From Actinomyces israelii DSM 43320 (GTDB taxonomy: Bacteria; Actinomycetota; Actinomycetes; Actinomycetales; Actinomycetaceae): DNA of 49,147 nt. The position numbers and the translations under genes were made by a program. Shown here one piece after another: positions 24,484-32,591 of the stretch. The notes beneath the pieces were generated by a model that saw only the letters and a list, made by a program, of their open reading frames with translations, had not been told where the DNA came from and did not search any database. The stretch is from positions 1 through 49,147 of the forward strand of contig NZ_JONS01000028.1 in assembly GCF_000711965.1 (NCBI RefSeq). The letters are read 5' to 3'. Position 1 is the first letter of the stretch; each line of letters opens with the position of its first letter.

Positions 24484-25944
24484 ATGACTTCGACCCGTTC
24501 GGCACCCTCGGGGAGCGTCTGGGCGCCGATACGCCGCACGGCCCTGGCAAAGGTCGTCGTCATGGGCGTGGCCGGGGTCTTCGGACTGATCAACACCCGG
24601 CTCATCATCAGCCACTTCGGCACCGACGCCTACGCCCAGTACGGGCTCCTGGCCACCTTCCCCAACCTCATGCCCTTCACCGACCTGGGCATCGGGGCAG
24701 TGATTCTCAACGCAGTGGCCGGATCGAGCGATCTTCCTCACGATGCGGTCGTGCGGCGGACCCTGACGACGGCGCTGCGCGTGCTCCTGTGCTCCGCGCT
24801 GGTCATCGCCACCACCGGCGTCGTGCTCGGTCTGTTGGGCCTGTGGCCGACCCTCCTGGGGGCCAAGCTGATGGAGGGGGGCGGGAGCACCGTCACGCTG
24901 TGCCTGGTGGTGTACGCCGCGGCCCTGCCGCTGAGCCTGGGGCAGCGGGTCGTCGTGGGGATGGGGCGCTCGACCACCCAGGTCCTGAGCCAGGGCGTCG
25001 TCTCCCCGGCCCTGACCTGCATGCTGCTGGTCGCCATCGTCACCCGCTTCGATGCGGGCAATGCGGTCTCGGTCATGTCGTACGTGGCCAACACGCTCGT
25101 GTCGGGCATCTGCGTCGTCGTGGCCTGGCGGGCCACCCGGCCCCTGCTGGCCGACGCGCTGCGGGACGTGCCCCGGCTGCGCCGGGTGCGCGGGGTGAGG
25201 ATCGTGGACACCGCCGGCCCCTCCCTGGTCCAGTCCCTCATCATCCCCATCGCCTTCCAGACCGACCGCCTGCTTCTGTCCCACCTGGGGGGCGACCAGC
25301 CGCTGGCCCAGTACAACCTCGCCGCGCAGCTGTTCAACCTGCTCACGCAGACGGTCGCGGTCACGGGCGTGGCCATGTGGCCGCACTTCGCCAAGGCGCG
25401 CGCCGACGGGCGGGTGGAGTCCCCCTTCGGCGCGGCGGCCACCTTCGCCGCGTTGGGGGGAGGGCTGGGCCTGGCCATGGCCCTGGTGGCGCCGTGGGCC
25501 GCCCACGTCCTGTCCAGCGGGAAGATCGTGCTGCCGCTGCCGCTGCTGGTGGCCAATGTCGCCAACGTCGTCGTCGAGGCCGCCAAGCAGCCGCTGGGCA
25601 TGTACATGACCGACCCGCGAGGGCTGCGCGCCCAGATGGTTCCGGTCATCATCCTGGTGCCCATGAACCTGGCGCTGTCCTGGGTGCTCATCACGCCCCT
25701 GGGGGCGGCCGGCCCGATCGCCGGCTCGGTCATCGCGTTGATCGTGTGCCAGCTCGTGCCCTACGCCCTGTGGGTGTCGGGCGACCTGCGCCGCCGACGC
25801 GCCCGGGACGCCCGCGACGACGCCGGGGCAGCGTCCGACGGGTACGATCCCGGGGCGGCGGCCTCCGAGAGTCGCCTGGCGCCCTCCGACGCCTCGCCCG
25901 CCGAAGACCCCGACCCGTCCGTCCCGACTCGACCGGAGAGATGA
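24484..25944 (+). CDS. Wzx-type lipid-linked oligosaccharide flippase
   Basis: A 486-residue MATE/MOP-superfamily membrane protein with about 12 hydrophobic segments and a short charged C-terminal tail (from about 440). Flippase-type features: LINTRLIISHFGTDAYAQYGLL near the N-terminus and QTDRLLLSHLGGDQPLAQYNLAAQLFN after mid-protein, each split over the membrane. It would move undecaprenyl-linked repeat units to the outer face. ATG 24484 has GAGGAG upstream. The stop overlaps the next start by one base (TGATG), coupling it to the CDP-alcohol phosphotransferase. Confidence 0.88.
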   Translation: MTSTRSAPSGSVWAPIRRTALAKVVVMGVAGVFGLINTRLIISHFGTDAYAQYGLLATFPNLMPFTDLGIGAVILNAVAGSSDLPHDAVVRRTLTTALRVLLCSALVIATTGVVLGLLGLWPTLLGAKLMEGGGSTVTLCLVVYAAALPLSLGQRVVVGMGRSTTQVLSQGVVSPALTCMLLVAIVTRFDAGNAVSVMSYVANTLVSGICVVVAWRATRPLLADALRDVPRLRRVRGVRIVDTAGPSLVQSLIIPIAFQTDRLLLSHLGGDQPLAQYNLAAQLFNLLTQTVAVTGVAMWPHFAKARADGRVESPFGAAATFAALGGGLGLAMALVAPWAAHVLSSGKIVLPLPLLVANVANVVVEAAKQPLGMYMTDPRGLRAQMVPVIILVPMNLALSWVLITPLGAAGPIAGSVIALIVCQLVPYALWVSGDLRRRRARDARDDAGAASDGYDPGAAASESRLAPSDASPAEDPDPSVPTRPER

Positions 25945-26690
25945 TGCCCTCGACCACGCCCACCGCCCGCCCCCGCGTCTCGGAGTCCATCCGCGCCCTG
26001 TCGGCGGCGCAGAAGTCCAACGCGGGCGCCCCGCTCTACTCGCGCGTCATCAACCGCCCGGCGGGGCGCGTGCTCGCCGCCGTCGCCCACCGCGTGGGCC
26101 TGACGCCCGACCAGGTGACGGCGCTGTCGGCCTGCTGCACCTACCTCGGCATCGTGCTGATTGCCGTCTGGAGGCCCTCGGCGGCGGCCACGGTGCTCAC
26201 CTCCCTGCTGCTCATGCTGGGCTACGCCCTCGACTCCGCCGACGGCCAGCTCGCGCGCCTGCGGCACGGCGGCTCCAGGGCGGGGGAGTGGCTCGACCAT
26301 GTGGCCGACGTCATCAAGCTGTCCACGATCCACGCGGCGATCGCGATCAGCCTGTTCCGCTTCAGCCTGGACGGCCTCGCAGGGCCGGCCGTGCTGCTCG
26401 TGCCGCTGGCCTTCGGGGCGGTGCAGAACATCCACTTCTTCAGCTACATCCTCACCTACCAGCTGCGCTACCACGGGGGCACGCCGCTGGCGAAGAACGA
26501 GGGCAGGCCGGGGTTCGCCAAGGCGGTGCTCTCGGCGCCGACCGACTACGGGCTCATGTGCTTCGTGCTCATGCTGCGCTTCGCGCCCGTGGTCTTCGTG
26601 TGGGTGTACGGCCTCATGCTGGTCGGCTACGCGCTCTACGTCGCCCTGGCCCTGCCCAGGTGGTACCTCGAGCTGCGCCGCGGCACCTGA
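25944..26690 (+). CDS. CDP-alcohol phosphotransferase
   Basis: A 248-residue membrane enzyme with the complete signature D-x2-DG-x2-AR-x8-G-x3-D-x3-D, seen as DSADGQLARLRHGG followed by GEWLDHVAD (about residues 95-120). Six or so membrane helices. The family joins a CDP-linked alcohol to an acceptor alcohol with release of CMP. Placement beside a flippase and near a TagD-like enzyme suggests it handles CDP-glycerol or another CDP-polyol in surface polymer synthesis rather than housekeeping phospholipids (inference). Two ATG codons lie in tandem (25941 and 25944); the second has better spacing to GGAG. Confidence 0.88.
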   Translation: MPSTTPTARPRVSESIRALSAAQKSNAGAPLYSRVINRPAGRVLAAVAHRVGLTPDQVTALSACCTYLGIVLIAVWRPSAAATVLTSLLLMLGYALDSADGQLARLRHGGSRAGEWLDHVADVIKLSTIHAAIAISLFRFSLDGLAGPAVLLVPLAFGAVQNIHFFSYILTYQLRYHGGTPLAKNEGRPGFAKAVLSAPTDYGLMCFVLMLRFAPVVFVWVYGLMLVGYALYVALALPRWYLELRRGT

Positions 26691-26708
26691 CCCGCCCGCC
26701 CCTTCGCC

Positions 26709-26739
26709 CGCTTTCGCCGAGATCGGTCCGGCTCCGCGC
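26709..26739 (-). repeat. Dispersed intergenic repeat, copy D
   Basis: Reverse-strand copy with core GGACCGATCTCGGCGAAAG, very like copy A across about 30 bases. It fills most of the 51-bp gap between two converging genes. Confidence 0.6.
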
Positions 26740-26741
26740 CC

Positions 26742-27899
26742 TCAGGCCGGCGCGTCCGCGCCCTGGGCCAGCAGGTCCTCCACGATCCGGGCCATGGTCG
26801 CCCGGTAGCGCTCGACGCCGAAGCGCTCAGCGGCCTCCTGCCTCGCGTTCCGCGCCAGGACGCGGGCGCGCTCGGGGTCGGCCGCCAGGCTGAGCAGGGC
26901 GTCGGCGAGCGCGCGCGGCGAGCCGGGCGCGACCAGCAGCCCGGTGACGCCGTCGGCGACGACCTCGGCCAGCCCCTGCACCCGGGACGCCACCAGGGGC
27001 CGCGCGGCGTGCATGGCCTCGACCGCCGTGTTGCCGAAGGGCTCGACCCGCGAGGGCACGACGACGGCGTCGGCCCCGTAGAGCACCGGCCACGTCGGAT
27101 GCACGTAGCCGAGCAGCTCGACATGGCCCGCCAGGTCAGGGCGCGCCGCCCGCTCGCGCAGCTCCTCCTCGTACCACTCGTAGCCGGGGAACACCGACCC
27201 GCACACCCGCAGGGAGGCGTTGAGCCCGTCGTCGCGCAGGTGCCCCAGGGCGTCCAGGGCGACATCGACGCCCTTGCGCGGGGAGAGCCTGGCGACCATG
27301 GCGATGCGGAAGGTCGCCTGCGGGAGGCGCTCGCGCAACGGGGGCGGGGGCGCCTCCGGCGCGGGGACGCCGTTGTGGACCACCCGGGTGCGCCGCGCCA
27401 GCAGCGGCTGGGCGCGCACGAGCGTGTCGCGCGCCGCCTGCGAGTTGACCACCACCCGGGAGGCGGCCAGCAGCGGGGCGTTGAGCCCGGCGCGCACCAG
27501 CAGGTTCTGGCTGTCCTCGGCCTCGTGGACGTGCGCCAGGACCGGCACCCCGGCGGCGCGGCCGGCCGGGGCCCACCATGGCAGGGTCACGGTGTTGACC
27601 AGGAGCAGGTCGGCACGGTCGGCCCTGATCAGGGCCCGCAGCCGGGCGACCTCGGAGGCGGAGTGCGCCGCCAGCCCGGCCAGCCCCCGCGGGCTCAGCA
27701 GGGACTTGCGCAGCACGGTGAAGGGCACGACCGCCACCCGCGCGCCGAGGGCCGTGAGCTCGGGCAGGAGCGGCCCGTCGTCGGGCAGGGCGACGTTGAC
27801 CCGGTGGCCCGCGTCGGTCAGGGCCCGGATCGTCTCCAGCAGCTGGCGGTCGGAGCCGTAGAGGTCGGGCGAGGGGTGGGCGACCAGGATGGTGCTCAT
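26742..27899 (-). CDS. Glycosyltransferase, GT4 family
   Basis: A 385-residue GT-B enzyme. The N-terminal acceptor domain begins HPSPDLYGSDRQLLE. The C-terminal nucleotide-sugar domain carries VVHNGVP, MVARLSPRKGVDVALDAL and the EX7E-type motif EPFGNTAVEAMHAARPLVAS. It adds a sugar to the lipid-linked repeat unit; donor and linkage cannot be read from sequence. ATG 27899 overlaps the stop of the upstream glycosyltransferase gene by 4 bp (ATGA), so the two are translationally coupled. Confidence 0.9.
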   Translation of the reverse strand: MSTILVAHPSPDLYGSDRQLLETIRALTDAGHRVNVALPDDGPLLPELTALGARVAVVPFTVLRKSLLSPRGLAGLAAHSASEVARLRALIRADRADLLLVNTVTLPWWAPAGRAAGVPVLAHVHEAEDSQNLLVRAGLNAPLLAASRVVVNSQAARDTLVRAQPLLARRTRVVHNGVPAPEAPPPPLRERLPQATFRIAMVARLSPRKGVDVALDALGHLRDDGLNASLRVCGSVFPGYEWYEEELRERAARPDLAGHVELLGYVHPTWPVLYGADAVVVPSRVEPFGNTAVEAMHAARPLVASRVQGLAEVVADGVTGLLVAPGSPRALADALLSLAADPERARVLARNARQEAAERFGVERYRATMARIVEDLLAQGADAPA

Positions 27900-29062
27900 C
27901 CGCTCACCCCCGCGCGCCTGCCGCTGGGACGGTGGTGGGAGGGGCCCTGGACGGCCAGGCGCCGGGCCAGCGCCTCGTAGCGGTCCGCCACCTCGTCCCA
28001 GTCGTAGAGCCGGGCGCGCTCCAGGGACCGGGCGCCGCGCTCAAGCTGGGCGGCGGGGTCGGCCTCGGCGGAGTCGACCAGCCCGGCGACGTCGTCGGCG
28101 TCGGACCAGTAGCGGCCCGCCTCGCCCAGGACCTCCCGGTTGAAGGAGACGTCGAAGGCGTCGACGGCGGTCCCGGCGCCGATGGCCCGCAGCAGGGACG
28201 GGTTGGTGCCGCCCACGGAGTGGCCGTGGTGGTAGATGAGCGCGCCGGTGTAGAGCTGGTCGAGCAGCGCCTGGTCCCACACGCCGCCCAGGAGCCGCAC
28301 GCGCGCATCGGCCAGCGACTCGATCCGGCGGGTGTACTCGTCGGAGTAGGGGGCGGAGCCGACGACGACGAGCGGACGGCGGGCCGAGGAGCGGGTGTAG
28401 CCGTCGACGACGACGTCGACGTGGTTCTCGATCTCGAAACGCGCCACCACCAGGTGGTACCCGCCCGCCTCCAGGCTCAGCTCGGCCAGCCGGTCGGTGC
28501 GGGTGGGCACCTGCGGGGCCCCGTAGGAGATGAGCTCGGTGGGCGCGGAGAACTCCTGGGCGTAGTAGTCGGCGATGCCCTGGGCGTCGGCGATCAGGGC
28601 GTCGGAGAGGCGCACGGCGGCGGCCTCCGCGGCGCGGTAGTAGCGCTGTCCGGCCGGGCCCCACTTGCCGCGCTTCCACTCCAGGCCGTCCACGTGGGTG
28701 GCCACGGGGATCCGGGCGGCGCGCAGCGCCGGCAGGAAGAGCGAGTTGGCGGCGTTGAAGACGAAGGCGACATCGGGGTGGACCCGCCGCAGCAGGTGCG
28801 CGATCGAGACCCCGGTGTGGGAGAGGGTCTCCAGGCTACGGCGCCGCATGGCGGGCAGCTCGACCACGCGCATGCCCCTGTAGAGGGGCGGCAGGGGCGC
28901 GTCGGCGTCGGGGTTGCGGGAGTAGACCAGCACGCGATGGCCCCGGCCGGCCAGGCGCCGGCCGACCTCCTCGATCGCGGTCTCGAAGCCGCCGTAGCGC
29001 GCGGGCACGCCGCGCGTCCCGATCATGGCGATTCTCAGGCTCTGGGGAGTGAAAACGGTCAC
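27896..29062 (-). CDS. Glycosyltransferase with DUF1972 N-terminus (rhamnosyltransferase-like)
   Basis: A 388-residue GT4 enzyme. The N-terminal DUF1972 domain opens with IGTRGVPARYGGFETAIEE and contains HVDGLEWKRGKWG. The C-terminal half has SVGGTNPSLLRAIGAGTAV. Homologues with this N-terminus include rhamnosyl- and galactosyltransferases acting on lipid-linked primers, so it may add an early sugar. GTG 29062 has AAAGG five bases upstream. It is the first gene of a two-gene minus-strand operon and diverges from the lipoprotein gene. Confidence 0.9.
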   Translation of the reverse strand: MTVFTPQSLRIAMIGTRGVPARYGGFETAIEEVGRRLAGRGHRVLVYSRNPDADAPLPPLYRGMRVVELPAMRRRSLETLSHTGVSIAHLLRRVHPDVAFVFNAANSLFLPALRAARIPVATHVDGLEWKRGKWGPAGQRYYRAAEAAAVRLSDALIADAQGIADYYAQEFSAPTELISYGAPQVPTRTDRLAELSLEAGGYHLVVARFEIENHVDVVVDGYTRSSARRPLVVVGSAPYSDEYTRRIESLADARVRLLGGVWDQALLDQLYTGALIYHHGHSVGGTNPSLLRAIGAGTAVDAFDVSFNREVLGEAGRYWSDADDVAGLVDSAEADPAAQLERGARSLERARLYDWDEVADRYEALARRLAVQGPSHHRPSGRRAGVSG

Positions 29063-29157
29063 GGTGACCTTTCATGGGGTGGGGGCGGGGTGGTACGGGA
29101 TGATGCGGAAAGGCTATCGCGCACCGGCGCTACGGTGCGCGCAATGCGGAAAGTGCT

Positions 29158-29169
29158 TATTCTACGCGG
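29158..29169 (+). promoter_or_regulatory. Possible leaderless promoter of the lipoprotein gene
   Basis: TATTCT (29158-29163) lies six bases before the ATG at 29170, and there is no Shine-Dalgarno sequence. No clear -35 box. Confidence 0.35.
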
Positions 29170-29811
29170 ATGATCAGACCCTTACGCATCGCCGCCCTTC
29201 TCCTCGTCCCCATCGTCGTCCCGGCCGCCGCGCTCGCCGGCTGCTCCCACTCCGACCCCTCCTCGACCGGGGCCAGCGCCTCCGCCGAGACCGCCACGGA
29301 CGACCCCGTCGTGGGCACTCCCGAGCCGACCACCGTGCCGACCGTCGACACGACGCCCGTGCCGACGACGGCGGAGTCCGCGGCCGCGGTGGACTCCGGC
29401 GACCTGAGCTCCGACGAGCTCCCGCCCCAGGACCTGAGCCAGGCCGCGGCGCTCGATGACGGCCTGAACGTGCAGATCGCCGGGATCAGGGCGGCCGACA
29501 TCGCGGCCGCTCCCGGTGAGGTCGGTGGCGCGGGCATTGTCGTCTCGGTCACCGTGGGGAACTCCACGGACTCGGAGATATCCCTGAGCGGACTTGTGGT
29601 CAATGTCACATATGGTTCTGAGAGCGTGCCCGCCCTCGCGTCCGAGAGCGCGTCCGACGCGGTCCCGGCCTCCCTGGCGCCCGGGCAGGCCGCGACCATC
29701 GAGTACGGATTCGTCGTTCCCGTTGAGGAGCGCGGCTCCATCAGCATCGTTGTCGACTCGGGCTCCCAGTCGCGCGCGGCCGTCTTCCAGGGGGAGGCTC
29801 CGACGTCCTGA
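29170..29811 (+). CDS. Secreted lipoprotein of unknown function
   Basis: A 213-residue protein. The signal peptide ends in a lipobox, LAGC, with lipidated C25. Residues 26-95 are a Thr/Ser/Ala/Pro-rich disordered spacer. Residues 105-205 form a beta-rich domain of the DUF4352-like or immunoglobulin-like kind (GAGIVVSVTVGNSTDSEISL), common in exported actinobacterial lipoproteins. It sits alone between divergent glycosyltransferases and the secreted propeller protein. A role in polymer assembly or the cell surface is possible but only by location. Confidence 0.82.
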   Translation: MIRPLRIAALLLVPIVVPAAALAGCSHSDPSSTGASASAETATDDPVVGTPEPTTVPTVDTTPVPTTAESAAAVDSGDLSSDELPPQDLSQAAALDDGLNVQIAGIRAADIAAAPGEVGGAGIVVSVTVGNSTDSEISLSGLVVNVTYGSESVPALASESASDAVPASLAPGQAATIEYGFVVPVEERGSISIVVDSGSQSRAAVFQGEAPTS

Positions 29812-29985
29812 CGCCCGTGGGCGCGGCGCGCCGCTTCCCGCGGGTTCCCCACTCGCGTCCCAATGGGGTAACGTTTCCTCATTCCCGTGTCGCTCCTTTC
29901 TGCCTGGCGGGGGCGGCACTTCCCACATCACCGAGACGCCTTCCTGACCCCGGGGGGCGTCGATAGTACGGACGGAGCCCGCCTC

Positions 29986-32511
29986 GTGCGTCGTCACTTG
30001 CGTATCTCGTTACCAGCGTTCATCTTGAGTTCCCTTCTCCTGGCCGCCGGCGTGCTGCCGGCGGCAGGTGCCCGTGCCGACGACTCGATGAGTCCGCCGG
30101 CCGATCAGCAGGGCGCCGTCGACCCGGCCCAGCCCGTCGACAAGCAGGACCCCGCGGATCCGGCCCAGCCCGTCGACGGGGACAAGCAGGACCCGGCCCA
30201 GCCGGGCGACGGGCAGGACCCGGCGGATCCGGCCCAGCCCGTCGACAAGAACGACCAGGACCCCGCGGACCCGGCCGCACCCGGCGATGAGCAGGCGGCG
30301 GCCGATTCGCAGACCGTCTCCGCCGACGCCCTGCCCACCGCCCAGATCGGCAACGGCGTGGTGTGGGACCAGGCGGTGGTCGGCAACACCGTCTACGTCG
30401 CCGGGAGCTTCTCCACCGCGCGTCCCGCGGGCTCGGCCGCCGGTGAGAACGAGCAGTCCCGGACCAACCTCATGGCCTACGACATCACCACCGGCGAGCT
30501 GCTGGGCTGGGCCCCGACGACCAACGCTCCTGTGTACTCCATCACGCCTTCCGCGGACGGCTCCACCCTGTACCTCGGGGGCGCCTTCACCCAGCTCGAC
30601 GGCGTCAACACCTACCGCGTGGGCGCGGTCTCGGCCGCTGACGGCTCCCGCCAGCAGCTGGGCGTGGCGACCAATGCCGCGGTCAGGGCCGTGGAGGTCT
30701 CCTCCGACGGCAAGACCCTTTACTTCGGCGGCGGCTTCAGCCAGGTCAACTCCTCCAGCCGCTACCGCGCCGCCGCCTTCGACCTGGGGTCGCGCACGCT
30801 CAAGGACTTCGCTCCCGGGGTCGCGGACCGCAGCGTCCTGGCGATCGCGGCCGCGCCTGACGGCAACGGCGTGGCGATCGGGGGCAGCTTCACCTCCGTG
30901 AACGGCTCCACCAGCCCCGGCTACGGCATGGCGATCCTGGAGAACGACGGCACCGTGCGCGCCAACTCGCTCACCTCGGTCGTGCGGAACGCCGGCACGT
31001 ACGGGGCCATTATGAGTCTGCGCGCCGACAGTCAGGGCCTGTACGGCTCGGGCTACTCCCAGTCGCGCAGGGAGGGCAATATCGAGGGCTTGTTCCGCGC
31101 CGACTGGAACAGCGGCGAGCTGGCCTACCTGGCGGACTGCCACGGCGACACCTATGACGTCCAGCCCATGGGCGACGTCGTCTACGCCTCCAGCCACACC
31201 CATGACTGCTCCAACATCAGCGGGTTCCCCGACGCCAGGAGCTACCACCACGCCGTCGCCTTCACCAACAAGGCCACCGGCACGGTTCTGCCGAACACGG
31301 CCTGGGGGTACGCCGACCACGCGGGGCAGCCGGCCCCCACGAACCTCAACTTCTACCCGGAATTCACCGTGGGCACCTTCACCGGCCTGAACCAGGCGAC
31401 CTGGACCGTTGAGGGCAACAAGGACTACATCGTCTACGGCGGGGAGTTCACGGCCGTCAACGGCACCGCGCAGCAGGGCCTGGTGCGCTTCGCCCGCCGC
31501 GGGATCGCCCCCAACAAGATGGGGCCGGAGAACAAGGGCGGCGCCTACCCGGTGACTGCGAGCTCGACCGAGTCCGGAGTCGTGTCGCTGTCCTTCCAGG
31601 CCAACTGGGACCGCGACGACACCACCCTGACCTACAAGGTCTACCGCGATAACGCCAACTCCAAGCCGGTGTCCACCCAGAAGGTCACCGCGAGCTTCTG
31701 GGACCTGCCCCAGCTCACCGCCACCGACACCGTCAAGCCCGGCACCGAGCACCGCTACCGCGTCGCCGTGGAGGACCCGTGGGGCGCCTCAACCGTTTCG
31801 GACTGGGTGAGTGTCACGGCCGCCGGGCAGCCCGGCGATGAGCCCGCGCCCGACCCGGGCGGCGGCGACGTCGGCGTGGGCGAGGCCTTCCTCGAGGACT
31901 CCTTCGACCGGACCACCGACAGCGGCTGGGGCACAGCCGACAAGGGCGGCGACTGGACGGCCGACTGGGGCCGGGGCAACTTCTCCACCGCGGACTCCAA
32001 GGGCCTGGTCGCCATGAAGGGCGCGCGCTCCTCCTCCGCGATCCACTCCGCGGTGGTCAACTCGACCTCCACGGAGGCGCAGGTCGACATGTCCCTGGAC
32101 GGCCTGGCGGCCGGTAACGGCGCCTACATCACCTACGTCGGCCGCCAGACGGACGCGGGCCGCTACCAGGCGGAGTTCCGCGTGGCCGCCGACGGCACCG
32201 TGACGATGACCGTGGGCAAGAAGGTGGGCGACACCAGCACGGTGATCGGCACGGCCGCGGTCGGCAAGTACACGGCCGGGCAGCCCCTCCACCTGCGTCT
32301 GGACCTCGACGGCGCCGAGTCCACCGCTGTGCGCGCCCGCGCCTGGATCGGCGACTCCGAGCCCGCCGAGTGGCAGGTGGACAAGACCGACGACGACGCC
32401 GCCCTGGCCGCGCCCGGTTCGGTCGGAGTGTCGACCTACGTGTCGGCATCGGCCGGCTCGGGGCAGATCAACCTCGGCGTTGACTCCCTGAAGGTCACCC
32501 GCCTGCACTGA
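29986..32511 (+). CDS. Secreted protein: repeat spacer, beta-propeller, FN3-like and concanavalin-like domains
   Basis: An 841-residue exported protein. GTG 29986 is chosen because GGAG lies eight bases upstream and a clean signal peptide begins there (RRHLRISLPAFILSSLLLAA, cleavage after GARA, about residue 30). Residues 40-100 are an acidic Asp/Pro/Gln repeat spacer. Residues 110-500 contain propeller-like blades (VYVAGSFSTA, LYLGGAFTQLDG, LYFGGGFSQVN, AIGGSFTSVNG). Residues 519-605 are FN3-like. Residues 634-841 are a concanavalin/LamG-like sandwich beginning DSFDRTTDSGWG. No sortase motif or catalytic site is evident. It probably binds or processes surface glycan made by the surrounding genes (inference). 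Confidence 0.85.
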   Translation: MRRHLRISLPAFILSSLLLAAGVLPAAGARADDSMSPPADQQGAVDPAQPVDKQDPADPAQPVDGDKQDPAQPGDGQDPADPAQPVDKNDQDPADPAAPGDEQAAADSQTVSADALPTAQIGNGVVWDQAVVGNTVYVAGSFSTARPAGSAAGENEQSRTNLMAYDITTGELLGWAPTTNAPVYSITPSADGSTLYLGGAFTQLDGVNTYRVGAVSAADGSRQQLGVATNAAVRAVEVSSDGKTLYFGGGFSQVNSSSRYRAAAFDLGSRTLKDFAPGVADRSVLAIAAAPDGNGVAIGGSFTSVNGSTSPGYGMAILENDGTVRANSLTSVVRNAGTYGAIMSLRADSQGLYGSGYSQSRREGNIEGLFRADWNSGELAYLADCHGDTYDVQPMGDVVYASSHTHDCSNISGFPDARSYHHAVAFTNKATGTVLPNTAWGYADHAGQPAPTNLNFYPEFTVGTFTGLNQATWTVEGNKDYIVYGGEFTAVNGTAQQGLVRFARRGIAPNKMGPENKGGAYPVTASSTESGVVSLSFQANWDRDDTTLTYKVYRDNANSKPVSTQKVTASFWDLPQLTATDTVKPGTEHRYRVAVEDPWGASTVSDWVSVTAAGQPGDEPAPDPGGGDVGVGEAFLEDSFDRTTDSGWGTADKGGDWTADWGRGNFSTADSKGLVAMKGARSSSAIHSAVVNSTSTEAQVDMSLDGLAAGNGAYITYVGRQTDAGRYQAEFRVAADGTVTMTVGKKVGDTSTVIGTAAVGKYTAGQPLHLRLDLDGAESTAVRARAWIGDSEPAEWQVDKTDDDAALAAPGSVGVSTYVSASAGSGQINLGVDSLKVTRLH
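30112..30292 (+). repeat. Degenerate tandem repeat coding an Asp-Pro-Ala-Gln spacer
   Basis: About six imperfect units encode variants of DPADPAQPVDK. Unit length varies between units. Likely a flexible wall-spanning spacer and a candidate site of length variation. Confidence 0.75.
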
Positions 32512-32537
32512 GGCGACGCATCACGATGACGCGAGTC

Positions 32538-32575
32538 GGAGCGCGCCGGAACCCCTCGGGCTCCCGGCGCGCTCC
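32538..32575. terminator. Strong bidirectional terminator
   Basis: Perfect 12-bp stem GGAGCGCGCCGG (32538-32549) and CCGGCGCGCTCC (32564-32575) with a 14-nt loop. It lies between converging genes (propeller protein on plus, glycosyltransferase on minus). Intrinsic hairpins without U-tracts are usual at this GC content. Confidence 0.8.
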
Positions 32576-32591
32576 GGCGTCGTACGGGTCC

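Noticed and set aside
29887-29985. Upstream GTG 29887 as start of the propeller protein
   Set aside because: It would bury the signal peptide behind 33 residues. GTG 29986 has GGAG at good spacing and starts the signal peptide.
30112-30292. Acidic repeat region as a CRISPR-like array
   Set aside because: It is in-frame coding repeat of a secreted protein with unequal short units.
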